A stretch of 64,000 nucleotides of DNA from Alkalihalobacterium sp048323755 (GTDB taxonomy: Bacteria > Bacillota > Bacilli > Bacillales > Bacillaceae_F). Below are positions 41,850-50,693 of the stretch, one piece after another (the stretch's first letter is position 1; each line of letters opens with the position of its first letter). A program made the translations under genes and the position numbers. The notes beneath the pieces are model-generated. The model saw only the letters and a list, made by a program, of their open reading frames with translations. It did no database searches and was not told the DNA's origin. The stretch lies in contig NZ_JBLWFS010000006.1 of the NCBI RefSeq assembly GCF_048323755.1, positions 129,902-193,901 of the forward strand. Reading direction: 5' to 3'.

Positions 41850-42674
41850 CTATGTAAACGGGAATTCATAAACGGTATATTGATACTGTAACTCGAAACC
41901 AACACTTTCTGCCACTGATAATGAAGGTGCATTTACTTCCATACAATCCCAATATGGGACAAGGTTTTGAACGAGGGCGTCTTTTACAAATCTATGAGCA
42001 AGTTTTCGGGCTAGTTTATTTCCTTGATGATGTGGAACGGTTTCAATATCTATACCATGATATTGGTTAGCAACAAAACCGGAAAAGCAAACACTAACGA
42101 TTTCCTTTTCATATACAATACAATAACCTAGACCTTTTTCTAGAAACTCTCTTTCTGAACGCCAAAAATGTAAAAGCTTATTTTGAAGGAAAGGACTTTT
42201 TTGATAGACTTCTGAAGCTAACCGTTCAGCCGTCAATTTTTCAACAAGATAGGTCTGCTCAATCTGTGGTTCTCGATCCACTTGGTATGTTTCTCTAGAC
42301 ATTAGATAGACTCTTTGTTTAGAAGCTTCAAGGTTTCTTTTGTTGAACATCTTCTCAATAGCAGAATCCCAGCTTGGATCGTGACCAAAGCCTTCAAACC
42401 ATTGGAGTCCGAGTCTCTTCGCTTCACCAATGATTTCATTATTAAAAAACGCATCTACTTCTCTAGTAAATGTCTCATTATTTACATTCCCAATAAAAGC
42501 AAAACCGTCTAGATTCCCAAACCAAACGAACCCGCTAGTAGGATCGAATCGGTTATCTACAAAAATACGACCGGGATTATTTCCAGCTATTATTGCTTGA
42601 ATTTCTATATGTTTACCCTTTATCACTAATGGTTGACACTTGGGAAACTCTTCAGATTTCAGTTCATAAATCAC
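41850..42674 (-). CDS. GNAT-family N-acetyltransferase
   Basis: The 274-residue protein has an unusual N-terminal half (GFVWFGNLDGFAFIG) and a C-terminal GNAT fold with the acetyl-CoA loop VPHHQGNKLARKLAHRF and VAESVGFELQYQYTVYEFPF. This two-part layout matches the large Bacillus GNAT family often called GNAT_acetyltran (PF12746). Start is GTG with GGAGGGGAAACAA upstream. The substrate is unknown. Confidence 0.82.
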   Translation of the reverse strand: MIYELKSEEFPKCQPLVIKGKHIEIQAIIAGNNPGRIFVDNRFDPTSGFVWFGNLDGFAFIGNVNNETFTREVDAFFNNEIIGEAKRLGLQWFEGFGHDPSWDSAIEKMFNKRNLEASKQRVYLMSRETYQVDREPQIEQTYLVEKLTAERLASEVYQKSPFLQNKLLHFWRSEREFLEKGLGYCIVYEKEIVSVCFSGFVANQYHGIDIETVPHHQGNKLARKLAHRFVKDALVQNLVPYWDCMEVNAPSLSVAESVGFELQYQYTVYEFPFT

Positions 42675-42795
42675 TTGTTTCCCCTCCTATAACCCCCGTG
42701 TTCTTTACCAAATTATACACGATTTAGCGAGTATTCTTATATATTATCTAAAACGGGATTACAGATTTTTAACATACTATCATTAAAATTACTAA

Positions 42796-42825
42796 TTGTA
42801 TTTTCTAAAAACGTAGTGTTATAAT
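42796..42825 (+). promoter_or_regulatory. Promoter for the cobalamin riboswitch transcript
   Basis: TTGTAT (42796), an 18-bp spacer and TATAAT (42820-42825) place transcription start near 42832, just before the riboswitch. Confidence 0.6.
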
Positions 42826-42844
42826 AAAATCCAACAAACAGAAT

Positions 42845-43035
42845 ATTGTGCTTTATGGTACTTGTTGAACAAGTTTAAAAGGGAAGTCGGTGCAAATCCG
42901 ATGCGGTCCCGCCACTGTAACGAGGAGCATGCGTACGAATTAGTCCACTGTCAATTTAAGATGGGAAGGATGTATACATGTGTTGATTCGAAGCCAGGAG
43001 ACCTGCCATTAAAGAGCAACACTGTTATTTACCCA
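42845..43035 (+). promoter_or_regulatory. Cobalamin (AdoCbl) riboswitch
   Basis: The conserved core reads GGTACTTG, AAAGGGAAGTCGGTGCAAATCCG, ATGCGGTCCCGCCACTGTAA, then GAAGCCAGGAGACCTGCC near 43000. This matches the B12-box consensus (GCCACTG with GCCAGGAGACCTGCC). It lies on the + strand upstream of a 12-codon ORF, a terminator and the CoA-transferase gene. A GNAT gene diverges on the other side. Ligand binding would normally repress the downstream gene. Confidence 0.93.
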
Positions 43036-43057
43036 CGAGGATGGGGAGGTGTTTTGG

Positions 43058-43096
43058 ATGGAAGCTTTGATTGTGATAGCAAAGGATTCGACCTAA
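43058..43096 (+). CDS. 12-codon ORF between riboswitch and terminator
   Basis: MEALIVIAKDST has a strong GGGGAGGTG ribosome site and ends exactly at the terminator stem. It may be a leader peptide or the 5' remnant of a deleted B12-regulated gene. Confidence 0.4.
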   Translation: MEALIVIAKDST

Positions 43097-43137
43097 AACA
43101 TACACATTCTCATTAATATATGGGAGTGTGTTTTTTA
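43097..43137 (+). terminator. Terminator downstream of the cobalamin riboswitch
   Basis: ACACA-TT-CTC pairs with GAG-TGTGT (2-base bulge), followed by TTTTTTATTT. It may act as the riboswitch expression platform. Confidence 0.65.
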
Positions 43138-43177
43138 TTTACGTACATAAAAGATGACAATAAGGAGCGAATACTGC

Positions 43178-44458
43178 ATGTTAATGCTATCAACCTATCA
43201 AGAAAAAGTAATGAGTGCAAACAAAGCCGTTCAATTAATTGAACCAGGTGATGAGATCATAGCTCCTATCGCTGTCGGGGAACCGCCAGCTTTAATGGAA
43301 GCATTAGTAGATTTCGAAGGTCTTGAAAACAATACACTTTATCAAATGCTCTCTCTTCGAAAAGTTGTACCTGTAGCAAAAGATAAACTTAGGATTGTAT
43401 CCATGTTTTTAAATTCACATGAACGGGAATCTTATGCTAAACAGATGATTGATCTTTTACCTAATCACTTTTCCAACTTGCCAAAGATGTTAAAAACAAG
43501 AGTCAAAAATCCAATCATCATCGCTCAAGTGTCACCGATTGATAACGAAGGTTATTTTTCCTTAGGTACAAATTGTGATTATACAGCAACTTTGGTCAAC
43601 CATGCGAAAGCAATTATCGTTGAAGTGAATGATCATATGCCGAGAACGTATGGTAAAAATCAAATTCATATATCACAAGTTAAGGCCATTGTAGAACACA
43701 CTTCCCCGTTAGCTGAAACTGGGAAACCGGTCATTTCTGAAAAAGATAAAGCGATCGGACGGAATATTGCTAACTTAATTAAAGATGGTGACACAATCCA
43801 AATAGGTTTTGGATCCATACCAAATGCCGTGATGGAGCACTTAAAAGACTTTAGAAACTTGGGTGTTTATACCGAAATGTTCCCTGACAGTTTAGTAGAT
43901 TTATACGAAAGCGGCGCAATTACAAATCAAAATAAACCTTTTTACAAAGGAATTTCAACTGCTACCTTTGCTTTTGGCAGCAAGAGACTCTACCAGTTCA
44001 TGCATGAAAACCCTGCCCTATGTATGATTCCAGTTAACGAGTCGAACAGTATTAAGCAAATTGCTCAATTGGAACAGTTTGTAACGATTAACGGTACTGT
44101 TGAAGTCGATTTTTTAGGGCAATGTAATTCAGAAGTGGTGAAAGGAAATTATTATTCTTCATCTGGCGGGCAATCTGATTTCGGAAAAGGTGTGACATTA
44201 TGCAGGGATGGCCGTGGAATTATTTGTTTACATTCGACAACTAAAGACGAGCAAATCTCAAAGATTGTTCCTTACCTACATGATAAATCTGTCGTGACAA
44301 CCTCTAAAAACGATGTTGACTTTATCGTGACGGAATACGGTGTGGCCCACTTAAGAAATAAAACCATTTCAGAACGTACACAGGCGTTGATTGACATCTC
44401 CCACCCTAAATTTCGTGAGGAGCTTACGTTTACAGCTCAGCGTATGGGATATCTTTAA
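43178..44458 (+). CDS. Acetyl-CoA hydrolase/transferase-family CoA transferase
   Basis: The protein of about 426 residues matches the Ach1/Cat1/4-hydroxybutyrate CoA-transferase fold. It shows KDGDTIQIGFGSIPNAVM, the GVYTEMFPDSLVDLYESGAI segment with the probable catalytic Glu, KGISTATFAFGSKRLYQF, and SSSGGQSDFGKGVTLCRDGRGII, then VTEYGVAHLRNKTISERT. It moves CoA between short-chain acyl groups or hydrolyses acyl-CoA. AAGGAG before ATG 43178 fixes the start over 43154. It is downstream of a B12 riboswitch and a terminator, so B12 may control it. A small gene follows in operon. Confidence 0.87.
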   Translation: MLMLSTYQEKVMSANKAVQLIEPGDEIIAPIAVGEPPALMEALVDFEGLENNTLYQMLSLRKVVPVAKDKLRIVSMFLNSHERESYAKQMIDLLPNHFSNLPKMLKTRVKNPIIIAQVSPIDNEGYFSLGTNCDYTATLVNHAKAIIVEVNDHMPRTYGKNQIHISQVKAIVEHTSPLAETGKPVISEKDKAIGRNIANLIKDGDTIQIGFGSIPNAVMEHLKDFRNLGVYTEMFPDSLVDLYESGAITNQNKPFYKGISTATFAFGSKRLYQFMHENPALCMIPVNESNSIKQIAQLEQFVTINGTVEVDFLGQCNSEVVKGNYYSSSGGQSDFGKGVTLCRDGRGIICLHSTTKDEQISKIVPYLHDKSVVTTSKNDVDFIVTEYGVAHLRNKTISERTQALIDISHPKFREELTFTAQRMGYL

Positions 44459-44474
44459 ACAAGGAGGTTAGACC

Positions 44475-44669
44475 ATGGAAAATTATACAGAATATTATTT
44501 AAATCATTTATTAGGCATTCTCGTAACAAAGCCCGACTTTAACACATTACTAGAAAGCTATGAAAGTTTGAAAAAAGATCTTTCAGAAAGTGAGGAACTT
44601 GACGATCAGATCGACTCACTAGACGCTGCATTTAAACAAGCCGTTGAACATTGGAAGTTCGCTAATTGA
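44475..44669 (+). CDS. Small acidic helical protein downstream of the CoA transferase
   Basis: The 64-residue protein MENYTEYYLNHLLGILVTKPDFNTLLESYESLKKDLSESEELDDQIDSLDAAFKQAVEHWKFAN is helical and acidic. AAGGAGGTTAGACC precedes the ATG, 16 bp after the CoA-transferase stop, so the two are co-transcribed. No family recognised. Confidence 0.65.
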   Translation: MENYTEYYLNHLLGILVTKPDFNTLLESYESLKKDLSESEELDDQIDSLDAAFKQAVEHWKFAN

Positions 44670-44686
44670 GTGTACTAAAAAAGCGA

Positions 44687-44716
44687 CAAAGGGGACTTTT
44701 CCCTTCGTCGCTTTTT
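44687..44716 (+). terminator. Intrinsic terminator
   Basis: AAAAAGCGAC-AAAGGG pairs with CCCTTC-GTCGCTTTTT (one mismatch) around a 7-base loop. Confidence 0.88.
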
Positions 44717-44764
44717 CTTATAGTTGTAGAGGCCATTTTTAGTCAGACTCTACTACTTAATAGA

Positions 44765-46483
44765 TTAAAACGGCGCACGCTCCATATTCGTTCCATCGAG
44801 ATCCATTTGGAACCAGCCGAGCTGTATTGCACTAATATGCTTAGAGTAATAAAGACGACCGTTAATAATATGAATATGTGATCCTCGTTCATCGAGCATT
44901 TCAGCTTCTAATGTATTTAAATCAATTTTATATAAACTATGATCTTCTGTAACATTTGTAAAGTATAAGGCATCTCCGGCCACATTAAAGCCTTGACTCT
45001 CATCGGTTGATAGTTGTTCTGTACTAGTCCCGTCGAGTCGAACACGATAAAGCTTGGCACCATTTAATGCGCTCTCAAAATAAACCCAATCGTCTTCCAC
45101 TATGAACGTCCTGACCGGGTAATCAATCACTCTTGGAGGATGTGTTTGACCCAGTTCATCAATTCCTACGACGTAAAGAATACCTTTTGGTTCTGTTTGA
45201 TAAATGACTTGATCCTCGTAAATGTTATATCGGAAAAGATCATCGATCAGTTGGATCTTAACACCTTTCTCAGAAACCATATAGAGAGATTGTTTATTGT
45301 TTAATGGATTATTTGCTTTATAAAAGATCCAGCCATCCATTACACGTAAATCTATCGCATAGTCATCTGATACTTTTTCTACTTCTGTTCCGTCTTTTTT
45401 CATCCGATAAACGTTGAAGCGGTCTCTTTCATCTGAATAATACAGCCAATCTCCCATTACATTTAAATCTTTAGCTAGTACATCAGAAATAAGTTCCTTT
45501 TCTTCTTGTCCATCTGTCCATTTATAAATTCCACTTTCTTGCATCCAGTTGGAGTAATAAACAGCTTCCCCATCGGTTGCAAAATACGATCCATTTAAGT
45601 GATTTCCGTCGCTATTACCTTTTTCCCCAGTAAGAAATCCAGCTTCCTCTTTTAAAGGGTCACGATCCCCTAAAAGAATATCCCCGTACGTTTTTGCATT
45701 TTCAATAACCCCTTGAGGTACCGTTACCTCATCATCTGTTTCGTTTAATGCGTCATAAGAAATATATAATGTTTCTACCATCTTATTTTCAACTTCATCA
45801 TTTTCAGCATCCAAATCGAGAATGCTCATACTAAAGGTATATTCCAGCATTGCCGACGTGCGGTGAAACGTTTCTTTATCGATGATCATTTCATAAGTAA
45901 ATGAAGCAGGACCGTTTTCTGTTCGGATCGTATGGATCATCGTGTGGAAGAGCGGGTCATCCATCACATAGTAAAACGGAAACAGTCCCTTCCATAAGGT
46001 CAGCATTTCATCCTCCTTAGTGGAAATGGAAAAGCGGTAGCCATTATTATCTTCTGTAAAATGAAATAAATCGATATTTTCTAATATAAGTTCAATTTCT
46101 TTTGCTGGCTCAAGAGCATGGATCTCAGGTGATACATTAATCCACAAATCACTTTCCTCGTCCATTAAAAAGTACGTTTCTCCACCTGTGATATAGACTT
46201 CTGACCTCATTGTCGTTCCTGAAATTTTCGATGACCGTTTGATATGAGCTTCGAGTGGCTCGACTTTCGCTGTCCCACTCAAGTAGGAGATTAACGTTCC
46301 CATATCAGCTTCATTCGTAATGGCATCCATTTCAAAAGAATAAGCTTGAACTTCCTTCATTGCTTCAATTGAGTGTTGTAAAATTTCTTCTCGTGTTAAC
46401 TGCTCGCTATCTTCCTCACAGGCAACAAAGAATGCTAAAACACTCAGTAGCAGAGCAGTCGTAAATAATTGTTTAAAACGCAT
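44765..46483 (-). CDS. Lipoprotein with DUF6612-like and DUF5050-like domains
   Basis: The protein of about 572 residues has a lipobox signal (LLLSVLAFFVAC, Cys near residue 22). The N-terminal half (EEILQHSIEAMKEVQAYSFEMDA) resembles DUF6612/LolA-like Bacillus lipoproteins. The C-terminal half (about 290-572) has repeated YYSD/YYSN, DGT(E)VEKVSDD and WLYYSDERDRFNVYRMKKDGT units, a DUF5050-type beta-propeller. It is anchored to the outer face of the membrane. Function is unknown. AAAGGGGAATAC precedes ATG 46483. Confidence 0.8.
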   Translation of the reverse strand: MRFKQLFTTALLLSVLAFFVACEEDSEQLTREEILQHSIEAMKEVQAYSFEMDAITNEADMGTLISYLSGTAKVEPLEAHIKRSSKISGTTMRSEVYITGGETYFLMDEESDLWINVSPEIHALEPAKEIELILENIDLFHFTEDNNGYRFSISTKEDEMLTLWKGLFPFYYVMDDPLFHTMIHTIRTENGPASFTYEMIIDKETFHRTSAMLEYTFSMSILDLDAENDEVENKMVETLYISYDALNETDDEVTVPQGVIENAKTYGDILLGDRDPLKEEAGFLTGEKGNSDGNHLNGSYFATDGEAVYYSNWMQESGIYKWTDGQEEKELISDVLAKDLNVMGDWLYYSDERDRFNVYRMKKDGTEVEKVSDDYAIDLRVMDGWIFYKANNPLNNKQSLYMVSEKGVKIQLIDDLFRYNIYEDQVIYQTEPKGILYVVGIDELGQTHPPRVIDYPVRTFIVEDDWVYFESALNGAKLYRVRLDGTSTEQLSTDESQGFNVAGDALYFTNVTEDHSLYKIDLNTLEAEMLDERGSHIHIINGRLYYSKHISAIQLGWFQMDLDGTNMERAPF

Positions 46484-46656
46484 GTATTCCCCTTTCAAAG
46501 TCCTTGTCCTTGTCGATCTTATTTTTACGGTTAATCCGTATAATTCAATTTAGATAAAGCTCTATAAAATTCCTCTTTTAGATTACCATAATACCACAAA
46601 ATCCAATGTTTACTACAAATTTTTCACGGGTACAGATGAATAAGGAGGGATAAGTG

Positions 46657-46854
46657 ATGAAAAATAAACAAAAAGAACTAGAACTCCAAAAACGAAACAA
46701 AAAATCTCATGCATTTAAGGAAGATTGGGACAAGCAGTTAGAGCGAGACCAGATGATTATGCCAATTGACGAACCACCACTAGAAGACGTAAAACTCGAA
46801 GAACAAGAAGAACGCCAAAAGAAGAAAACCAAACAACACTCATCCAGCCAATAA
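46657..46854 (+). CDS. Small charged protein, unknown
   Basis: The 65-residue protein is highly charged and probably disordered (KNKQKELELQKRNKKSHAFKEDWDKQLERDQMIMPIDEPPLEDVKLEEQEERQKKKTKQHSSSQ). AAGGAGGGATAAG precedes ATG 46657. It has no recognised family. A repeat-derived terminator follows directly. Confidence 0.6.
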   Translation: MKNKQKELELQKRNKKSHAFKEDWDKQLERDQMIMPIDEPPLEDVKLEEQEERQKKKTKQHSSSQ

Positions 46855-46856
46855 AA

Positions 46857-46900
46857 CAAACGGTGCCAGGTACCTTCCTAAAGGTACCTGGCACCGTTTG
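46857..46900. repeat. Perfect 20-bp inverted repeat (GGTGCCAGGTACC type), also a terminator
   Basis: Arms 46857-46876 and 46881-46900 are exact complements with a CCTA loop. It is related to the repeat at 7769-7816 and to a degenerate half-copy AAGGTACGTGGTACC near 46940-46954. Confidence 0.8.
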
Positions 46901-46990
46901 TCCATTAACTCATTAAATTATTAACCCTTTAATTTATTAAAGGTACGTGGTACCCTCTGATTAATATTATATTACTAGGTGGTATGATTC

Positions 46991-47716
46991 ATGATCGTGG
47001 ATTTTTTTGATCCTTCAGCCTATATGAAGGGAACGGTATTTTTTTCTCCTGCCCACGTAGCTTCATTACTATTATTTGCATTGTCTATCGTTTGGATGTT
47101 TGTTCATCGGCATAAGAGTTACATGGCTCATGTTCGGTGGGGGTTACTCGCTGTTCTTGTCCTTTCCGAAATTAGTATTATTATTTGGAGTATCGCTATT
47201 GGCTTATGGGATATCCGTTTCAATTTACCGCTGCAACTTTGTACAATTAGCATTTATTTAAGTTCCTTCATGCTAATTACATGTTCTTATCGTATTTTTG
47301 AAGTCCTTTACTTTTTCGGTATTGGTGGTGCCCTACAAGCATTAATTACACCCGAATTATTTTATACGTTCCCGCACTATCGATTTTTACATTTTTTTAT
47401 TGCTCACATCGCCATAATCCTTGCTATTCTCTATATGATCTGGGTACTAAACTATACGGTTACATGGAAATCCGCAGTTCGATCTTTCATTTTTCTAAAC
47501 AGCCTTGCATTTATTGCTTTTTGGATTAATTACTTTACTGGTGCTAATTATATGTTTTTAGCAAGGAAACCAGATAACCCAAGCATTCTTGACTGGCTCG
47601 GACCGTACCCATGGTATATTCTCTCTCTCGAAGTAATTGTCATTCTCATGTTTACTCTTCTTTACTTACCTTTTCTCTTGAAAAGTAAATTACAAAAATC
47701 ATCTTCTCATGTATAA
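46991..47716 (+). CDS. TIGR02206/YwaF-family membrane protein
   Basis: The 241-residue protein has about seven membrane segments. Family-typical segments are RFNLPLQLCTISIYLSSFML, FFGIGGALQALITPEL, FPHYRFLHFFIAHIAI and NYFTGANYMFLARKPDNPSILDWLGPYPWYIL. It matches YwaF of B. subtilis, of unknown function. TAGGTGGTATGATTC precedes the ATG. Confidence 0.88.
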   Translation: MIVDFFDPSAYMKGTVFFSPAHVASLLLFALSIVWMFVHRHKSYMAHVRWGLLAVLVLSEISIIIWSIAIGLWDIRFNLPLQLCTISIYLSSFMLITCSYRIFEVLYFFGIGGALQALITPELFYTFPHYRFLHFFIAHIAIILAILYMIWVLNYTVTWKSAVRSFIFLNSLAFIAFWINYFTGANYMFLARKPDNPSILDWLGPYPWYILSLEVIVILMFTLLYLPFLLKSKLQKSSSHV

Positions 47717-47768
47717 ACTCGTATTTCTTGCACAAATTAATAAGAATATTTTAGAGGAGGTTATTAAC

Positions 47769-47891
47769 TTGAATAAGATTATTGAACAAGTATCTACCTT
47801 TCTAATCGCACTATTTGAGTTAGAGTATGAACACCTTCTTCATGATGAATGGTATTACGATGAGCACGGTGATCCAACTGCCAATCTGTAA
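47769..47891 (+). CDS. Small acidic protein, unknown
   Basis: The 40-residue product NKIIEQVSTFLIALFELEYEHLLHDEWYYDEHGDPTANL starts at TTG, with GAGGAGG eight bases upstream. It has an amphipathic helix and an acidic tail. It follows the YwaF-like gene and may share its transcript. The region 47892-48250 has no gene that I can support. Confidence 0.5.
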   Translation: MNKIIEQVSTFLIALFELEYEHLLHDEWYYDEHGDPTANL

Positions 47892-48252
47892 TACAAATAT
47901 TCTTCTTTCTTTCTCCTTATAGGTGGAGTTCATCAAACAACCTCTTTCAATTCTACGGACTCCCCTCTACCAAATCAAACCTCCCCCCCACTTCACTCTA
48001 TCACTAAACTGATTACATTTATCGTTTACCACTTTAACCCCTCCACTTTATTAAAGCCTTTTGAGAGGAACTTTTCTGCACGTTTTTAACCAAAGCGCCT
48101 CCCAACCTTATATATTACCTATTTCATACTCTAAGAACTTTTATTAACAACCAATATTTAATTTGACGACTACTTTTGGTAAAATTTCTCTCCTTTACTG
48201 CATAAAATTGGGAGGAGTGTCAAAAATATTAGATACTAAGGAGATTATATCC

Positions 48253-48294
48253 ATGCTTCTCAGGGGGTGGGTTTGTGAAGTCATTACAGTTTGA
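48253..48294 (+). CDS. 13-residue upstream ORF overlapping the alcohol dehydrogenase start
   Basis: MLLRGWVCEVITV has AAGGAG eight to ten bases upstream and its stop overlaps the next gene by 20 bases. It may be a leader peptide affecting translation of the GTG start. Confidence 0.3.
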   Translation: MLLRGWVCEVITV

Positions 48295-49549
48295 TTATAG
48301 TATTCCTCGCTATGTCTTTAGCAAGGTCGTCGGAAAGTGGAAGCCTTCACTCTATTGGCATCCACGTCTGTCTTGTTTAAGGTTACGGGAAATTCAAGAA
48401 CCAAATCTTCCTAACGAAGACTGGGTTAAAGTCGAAGTAACTTATGGCGGTATTTGTGGAAGCGATTTGAATTTAATTTTCCTAAATGATAGTCCAGCTA
48501 CTTCACCTTACGCCTCGTTTCCTTTTACCGTCGGACATGAAGTGGTTGGAAAAATATCTGAGACAGGTCAAAATGTCAAACATCTAAAAAAAGGGGATCG
48601 CGTCGTAATTGATCCAGTCCTATCGTGTATGAGTCGAGGCTTTAAATCACCTTGTAAAGCTTGCGAGCGTGGAGAATATAGTTTGTGCAGTCATATGACG
48701 GAAGGAGATATATCACCTGGATTACTAATTGGAGCTTGTAAAGATACTGGTGGGAGCTGGGGGCCTGTCCTCGTTGCTCATAATACCCAAGTTTTACCTT
48801 TACCTGATGAAGTTGATGATTTAAATGGAGTCTTAATTGAACCATTCAGCTGTGCACTTCATGCGGTATTAAAAAATAAACCAAAGCCACAAGATCGTGT
48901 ACTCGTAATTGGTGCAGGAGTCATTGGCATTTCAGTCATTGCTGCCATCCGGGCGCTCGGTATTAGCTGTCATATTACGGCACTTGTCAAACACCGCTTC
49001 CAAGGCGAACTCGCCACAACATTTGGAGCTGATGAGGTCATCTATCTTAATCGAAACGGAACATACATTGATGAGACCGCCAAAACATTAGATGCAAAAG
49101 TTTTAAAACCGATTTATGGCGCCCCTGTCATTGAAGGTGGTGCAGATATCGTATATGAATGTGTCGGTAAAAAGCAAAGTATTAATGACGCCCTGCGCTT
49201 TGCTCAAAGTGGTGGAAAAGTTGTTCTACTAGGATTAGCAAGTATTATCGATGGGATAGATTGGACTGCGGTTTGGCTTAACGAGCTTGAAGTGAAAGGA
49301 AGTTTTGCCTACAGCACCGGGGAATACGAAGGTAAAACAATGCGTACACTCGAAATTGCTATTGATTTAATTCGCCAGAAAAAAGTTGACCTATCACCAA
49401 TGATTTCTCACCGCTTCCCACTCGAAAATTACAAGGAAGCCATATATACAGCAACTAATAAAGCTAGTAGTTCCGTAATGAAAGTTATATTTGAACATGG
49501 GAACACAATCAACAGAGGAGGCAATCATCATGAAAACATTTCTAGTTAA
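48275..49549 (+). CDS. Zinc-dependent medium-chain alcohol/polyol dehydrogenase
   Basis: The 424-residue protein has the MDR catalytic zinc site in GGICGSDLN and GHEVVGKIS, with Cys residues for structural zinc in SPCKACERGEYSLC, and an NAD-binding VLVIGAGVIGISVIAAIRALG. It is longer than usual MDRs, with an N-terminal extension (RYVFSKVVGKWKPSLYWHPRLSCLRL) before the catalytic domain. Start GTG with GGGGGTGG upstream. It overlaps the aldolase gene by 20 bases, so the two probably act in one polyol or sugar pathway. Confidence 0.85.
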   Translation: MKSLQFDYSIPRYVFSKVVGKWKPSLYWHPRLSCLRLREIQEPNLPNEDWVKVEVTYGGICGSDLNLIFLNDSPATSPYASFPFTVGHEVVGKISETGQNVKHLKKGDRVVIDPVLSCMSRGFKSPCKACERGEYSLCSHMTEGDISPGLLIGACKDTGGSWGPVLVAHNTQVLPLPDEVDDLNGVLIEPFSCALHAVLKNKPKPQDRVLVIGAGVIGISVIAAIRALGISCHITALVKHRFQGELATTFGADEVIYLNRNGTYIDETAKTLDAKVLKPIYGAPVIEGGADIVYECVGKKQSINDALRFAQSGGKVVLLGLASIIDGIDWTAVWLNELEVKGSFAYSTGEYEGKTMRTLEIAIDLIRQKKVDLSPMISHRFPLENYKEAIYTATNKASSSVMKVIFEHGNTINRGGNHHENISS

Positions 49550-50621
49550 TGGAACGACTGAAACTTCATTTATGGAATGGTTAGAAAAAGGGATGAAAGA
49601 GGTTTTCAGTCGAAATGGATTTACTCTTTTGGAAGATGTCGATGAAGACTTGCGGCTCGTTCTTAATTTTACTGACCCAAAATCGTGTCGTCCTTTTAGA
49701 AGAAAAGCACAAGCCACATTTGTCGTTTCGATTTTAGAAAATGAAGGAGTTATGGAAAATGTGTTTAAAGAGGCATATCCTTATTTAATTCGATCTCTTT
49801 CCAACCATTTGATGTTTGTAAACCATGACACGGGAACGACAACCTTCTACTTCTTAACTCCGGAACAAGGTTGCTATCAAATTGACTACAAGCAGGGAGA
49901 TGATGAAGCTAGACTATTCCAGAAGATTTATGAACGGTTAGAGCCACTTGCTTCTTCACAGTTGGTCATCGACAATGATTTTCACTTTGACTTACCAGAA
50001 CCGTTATGGAATGGAGATGAAGTCAGTATACAATTAAAAAAATCTGGGAAGAAGCTCGATAAAATGGATCTTCTTCCTGCTCCATTCCCAATTGATGAAT
50101 ATTTAACACCACGAGATATGCGCCATTTACATAAATTATATGGAATTGGTGGTTTGAGTTACGGTAATCTAAGTGCACGACAAGATGAGAACCACTTCTG
50201 GATGAGCGCTAGTGGTATTGATAAGTCGAATATGAATACAATTGGACAAGACATTTTATTTATTAAAGGATATAACTCAAAAGATAATAAAATTGAAGTA
50301 AGTGTTCCACCAGAAGTGACACCCAAGCGAGCTTCGGTCGATGCCATCGAACATTGGATGATTTATAAAGAGCACCCTGAAGTTGGAGCGATCGTACATA
50401 TCCACGCATGGATGGACGGGATCAAAGCAACAGAAATTAATTACCCGTGTGGTACAGTTGAATTAGCAAAAACAGTCGCACAGCTAGTCCGTGAATCAGA
50501 AAACCCTTCCCGAGCGGTCATTGGACTCAAAAATCATGGACTTACGATTACTGGGACAAGCTTAGAAGATATATTCGAACGGATTGACGGTAAAATTAAC
50601 CGCCAAGTCCCAATGAACTAA
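49530..50621 (+). CDS. Class II aldolase/adducin-like protein with N-terminal extra domain
   Basis: The protein of about 363 residues has an unrecognised N-terminal half (1-190; MEWLEKGMKEVFSRNGFTLLEDVDEDLRLVLNF, FVNHDTGTTTFYFLTPEQGCYQIDY). A class II aldolase fold follows (about 190-363): DMRHLHKLYGIGGLSYGNLSARQ, HPEVGAIVHIHAWMDG (zinc His pair) and LKNHGLTITG. The third zinc ligand is likely His in KNHG. AGGAGGCAATCATC precedes ATG 49530 within the dehydrogenase end. Probably converts a phosphorylated or free sugar-alcohol derivative; substrate unknown. Confidence 0.8.
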   Translation: MKTFLVNGTTETSFMEWLEKGMKEVFSRNGFTLLEDVDEDLRLVLNFTDPKSCRPFRRKAQATFVVSILENEGVMENVFKEAYPYLIRSLSNHLMFVNHDTGTTTFYFLTPEQGCYQIDYKQGDDEARLFQKIYERLEPLASSQLVIDNDFHFDLPEPLWNGDEVSIQLKKSGKKLDKMDLLPAPFPIDEYLTPRDMRHLHKLYGIGGLSYGNLSARQDENHFWMSASGIDKSNMNTIGQDILFIKGYNSKDNKIEVSVPPEVTPKRASVDAIEHWMIYKEHPEVGAIVHIHAWMDGIKATEINYPCGTVELAKTVAQLVRESENPSRAVIGLKNHGLTITGTSLEDIFERIDGKINRQVPMN

Positions 50622-50650
50622 TGTAAAGCCCTACTGTAAACACATCATTA

Positions 50651-50683
50651 AGAGGCTGCCATAAAAGTGGGCAGCCTCTCTTC
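50651..50683 (+). terminator. Intrinsic terminator of the dehydrogenase/aldolase operon
   Basis: AGAGGCTGCC pairs perfectly with GGCAGCCTCT around a 9-base loop. The sequence resembles the GAGGCTGTC(C)CATAAAAGTG intergenic type of Bacillus. Confidence 0.85.
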
Positions 50684-50693
50684 TATCTACGAT

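Noticed and set aside
42862..43116. 84-codon frame through the cobalamin riboswitch
   Set aside because: It is explained by the conserved RNA, which is non-coding; the protein has no family-like features.
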